IMG/VR virus record: IMGVR_UViG_3300045999_010304
Coordinates: 1 to 26,501 of that record
Length of the DNA: 26,501 nucleotides
Source: a virus
Direction: 5' to 3' (one strand)
A model generated the notes under the pieces. It was not told where the DNA came from, did not search any database, and worked only from the letters and a program-made list of their open reading frames with translations. Shown piece by piece: positions 26,461-26,501 of this stretch. Position numbers and translations under genes: made by a program. How positions within the stretch are numbered: the first letter of the stretch is position 1; each line of letters begins with the position of its first letter.

Positions 26461-26501
26461 ATGAAAGTAAAAGATTTGATTGAACAATTAAGTAAATTTG
26501 A
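26461..26501 (+). CDS. Start of a small protein, MKVKDLIEQL family (3' end missing)
   Basis: Only 13 codons are visible (MKVKDLIEQLSKF). They follow the same opening as the 13019-13285 protein (MTVKELIEYLQTID), so this is probably a second member of that family. A TATATTTA box (26438-26445) lies 15 bases upstream. The gene runs out of the window. Confidence 0.6.
   Translation, partial: MKVKDLIEQLSKF

Noticed and set aside
1-26501. CRISPR array, insertion sequence or integrase
   Set aside because: No regularly spaced direct repeats, no transposase or integrase motifs, and no terminal inverted repeats were seen.

Overview
The window reads as part of a large, AT-rich tailed phage (or close prophage relative) of a Bacteroidota host. 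No terminase, capsid or tail gene is visible, so the phage call is an inference. It rests on dense, single-strand packing of mostly small genes with 1-35 base overlaps, a ClpP-type protease of the prohead-protease kind, tRNAs plus a tmRNA, phage-typical nucleotide genes (thyA, prs-like) and many short unassignable proteins. The host call rests on a type IX secretion C-terminal domain, Bacteroidota-style promoters (TTTG, 20-base spacer, TAnnTTYA), a DUF4494-like protein and signal peptides ending in AQ or GQ. Every gene I accept is on the + strand.

Layout. (1) 1-2724: the 3' part of a ClpP-like protease, then small unknown genes and a helix-turn-helix protein with a degenerate HNH zinc fold. 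(2) 2735-4537: an RNA island with tRNA-Met/Ile(CAU), about 600 bases of relatively GC-rich, hairpin-rich sequence with no credible gene, tRNA-Leu(UAA), and a complete tmRNA whose reading frame encodes an unusually long 23-residue tag, followed by a clean terminator. (3) 4559-12061: a cell-envelope block with a small secreted protein of possible CsgG-like fold, a 633-residue secreted protein with dockerin-like, cohesin-like and T9SS sorting modules, three small membrane proteins (possibly lysis related), a CsgG-like protein, a probable outer-membrane barrel with an Asn/Ser-rich linker, a secreted C-type lectin-like protein that seems truncated by a frameshift relative to its paralogue, and a small lipoprotein. 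(4) 12102-18969: accessory metabolism and secreted enzymes: a metallophosphoesterase, two tiny Tat-signal proteins, thymidylate synthase, a PRPP-synthetase-like protein, a secreted DNA/RNA nuclease and a SpeD-like (AdoMet decarboxylase family) protein. (5) 19001-25263: a run of small genes including a DUF932 protein and a caspase-like (clan CD type) protein. (6) 25264-26501: a terminator, a T-tract-rich control region, a small membrane protein, a protein with four AT-hooks, and the start of another gene.

Regulation is unusually readable. Eight sites have exactly TTTG (or ATTG), 20 bases, then TAnnTTYA, usually 15-29 bases before a start codon. Three of them share a near-identical stretch next to the -33 box. 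Two have a perfect hairpin filling the whole spacer, and the two copies differ by a compensated base pair.

The strongest candidates for something undescribed are the tmRNA with its extended tag, the unassigned structured RNA beside it, the phage-borne surface/secretion block (CsgG-like, T9SS, lectin), and the hairpin-spacer promoters. All functional names come from motifs read by eye; no database search was possible.
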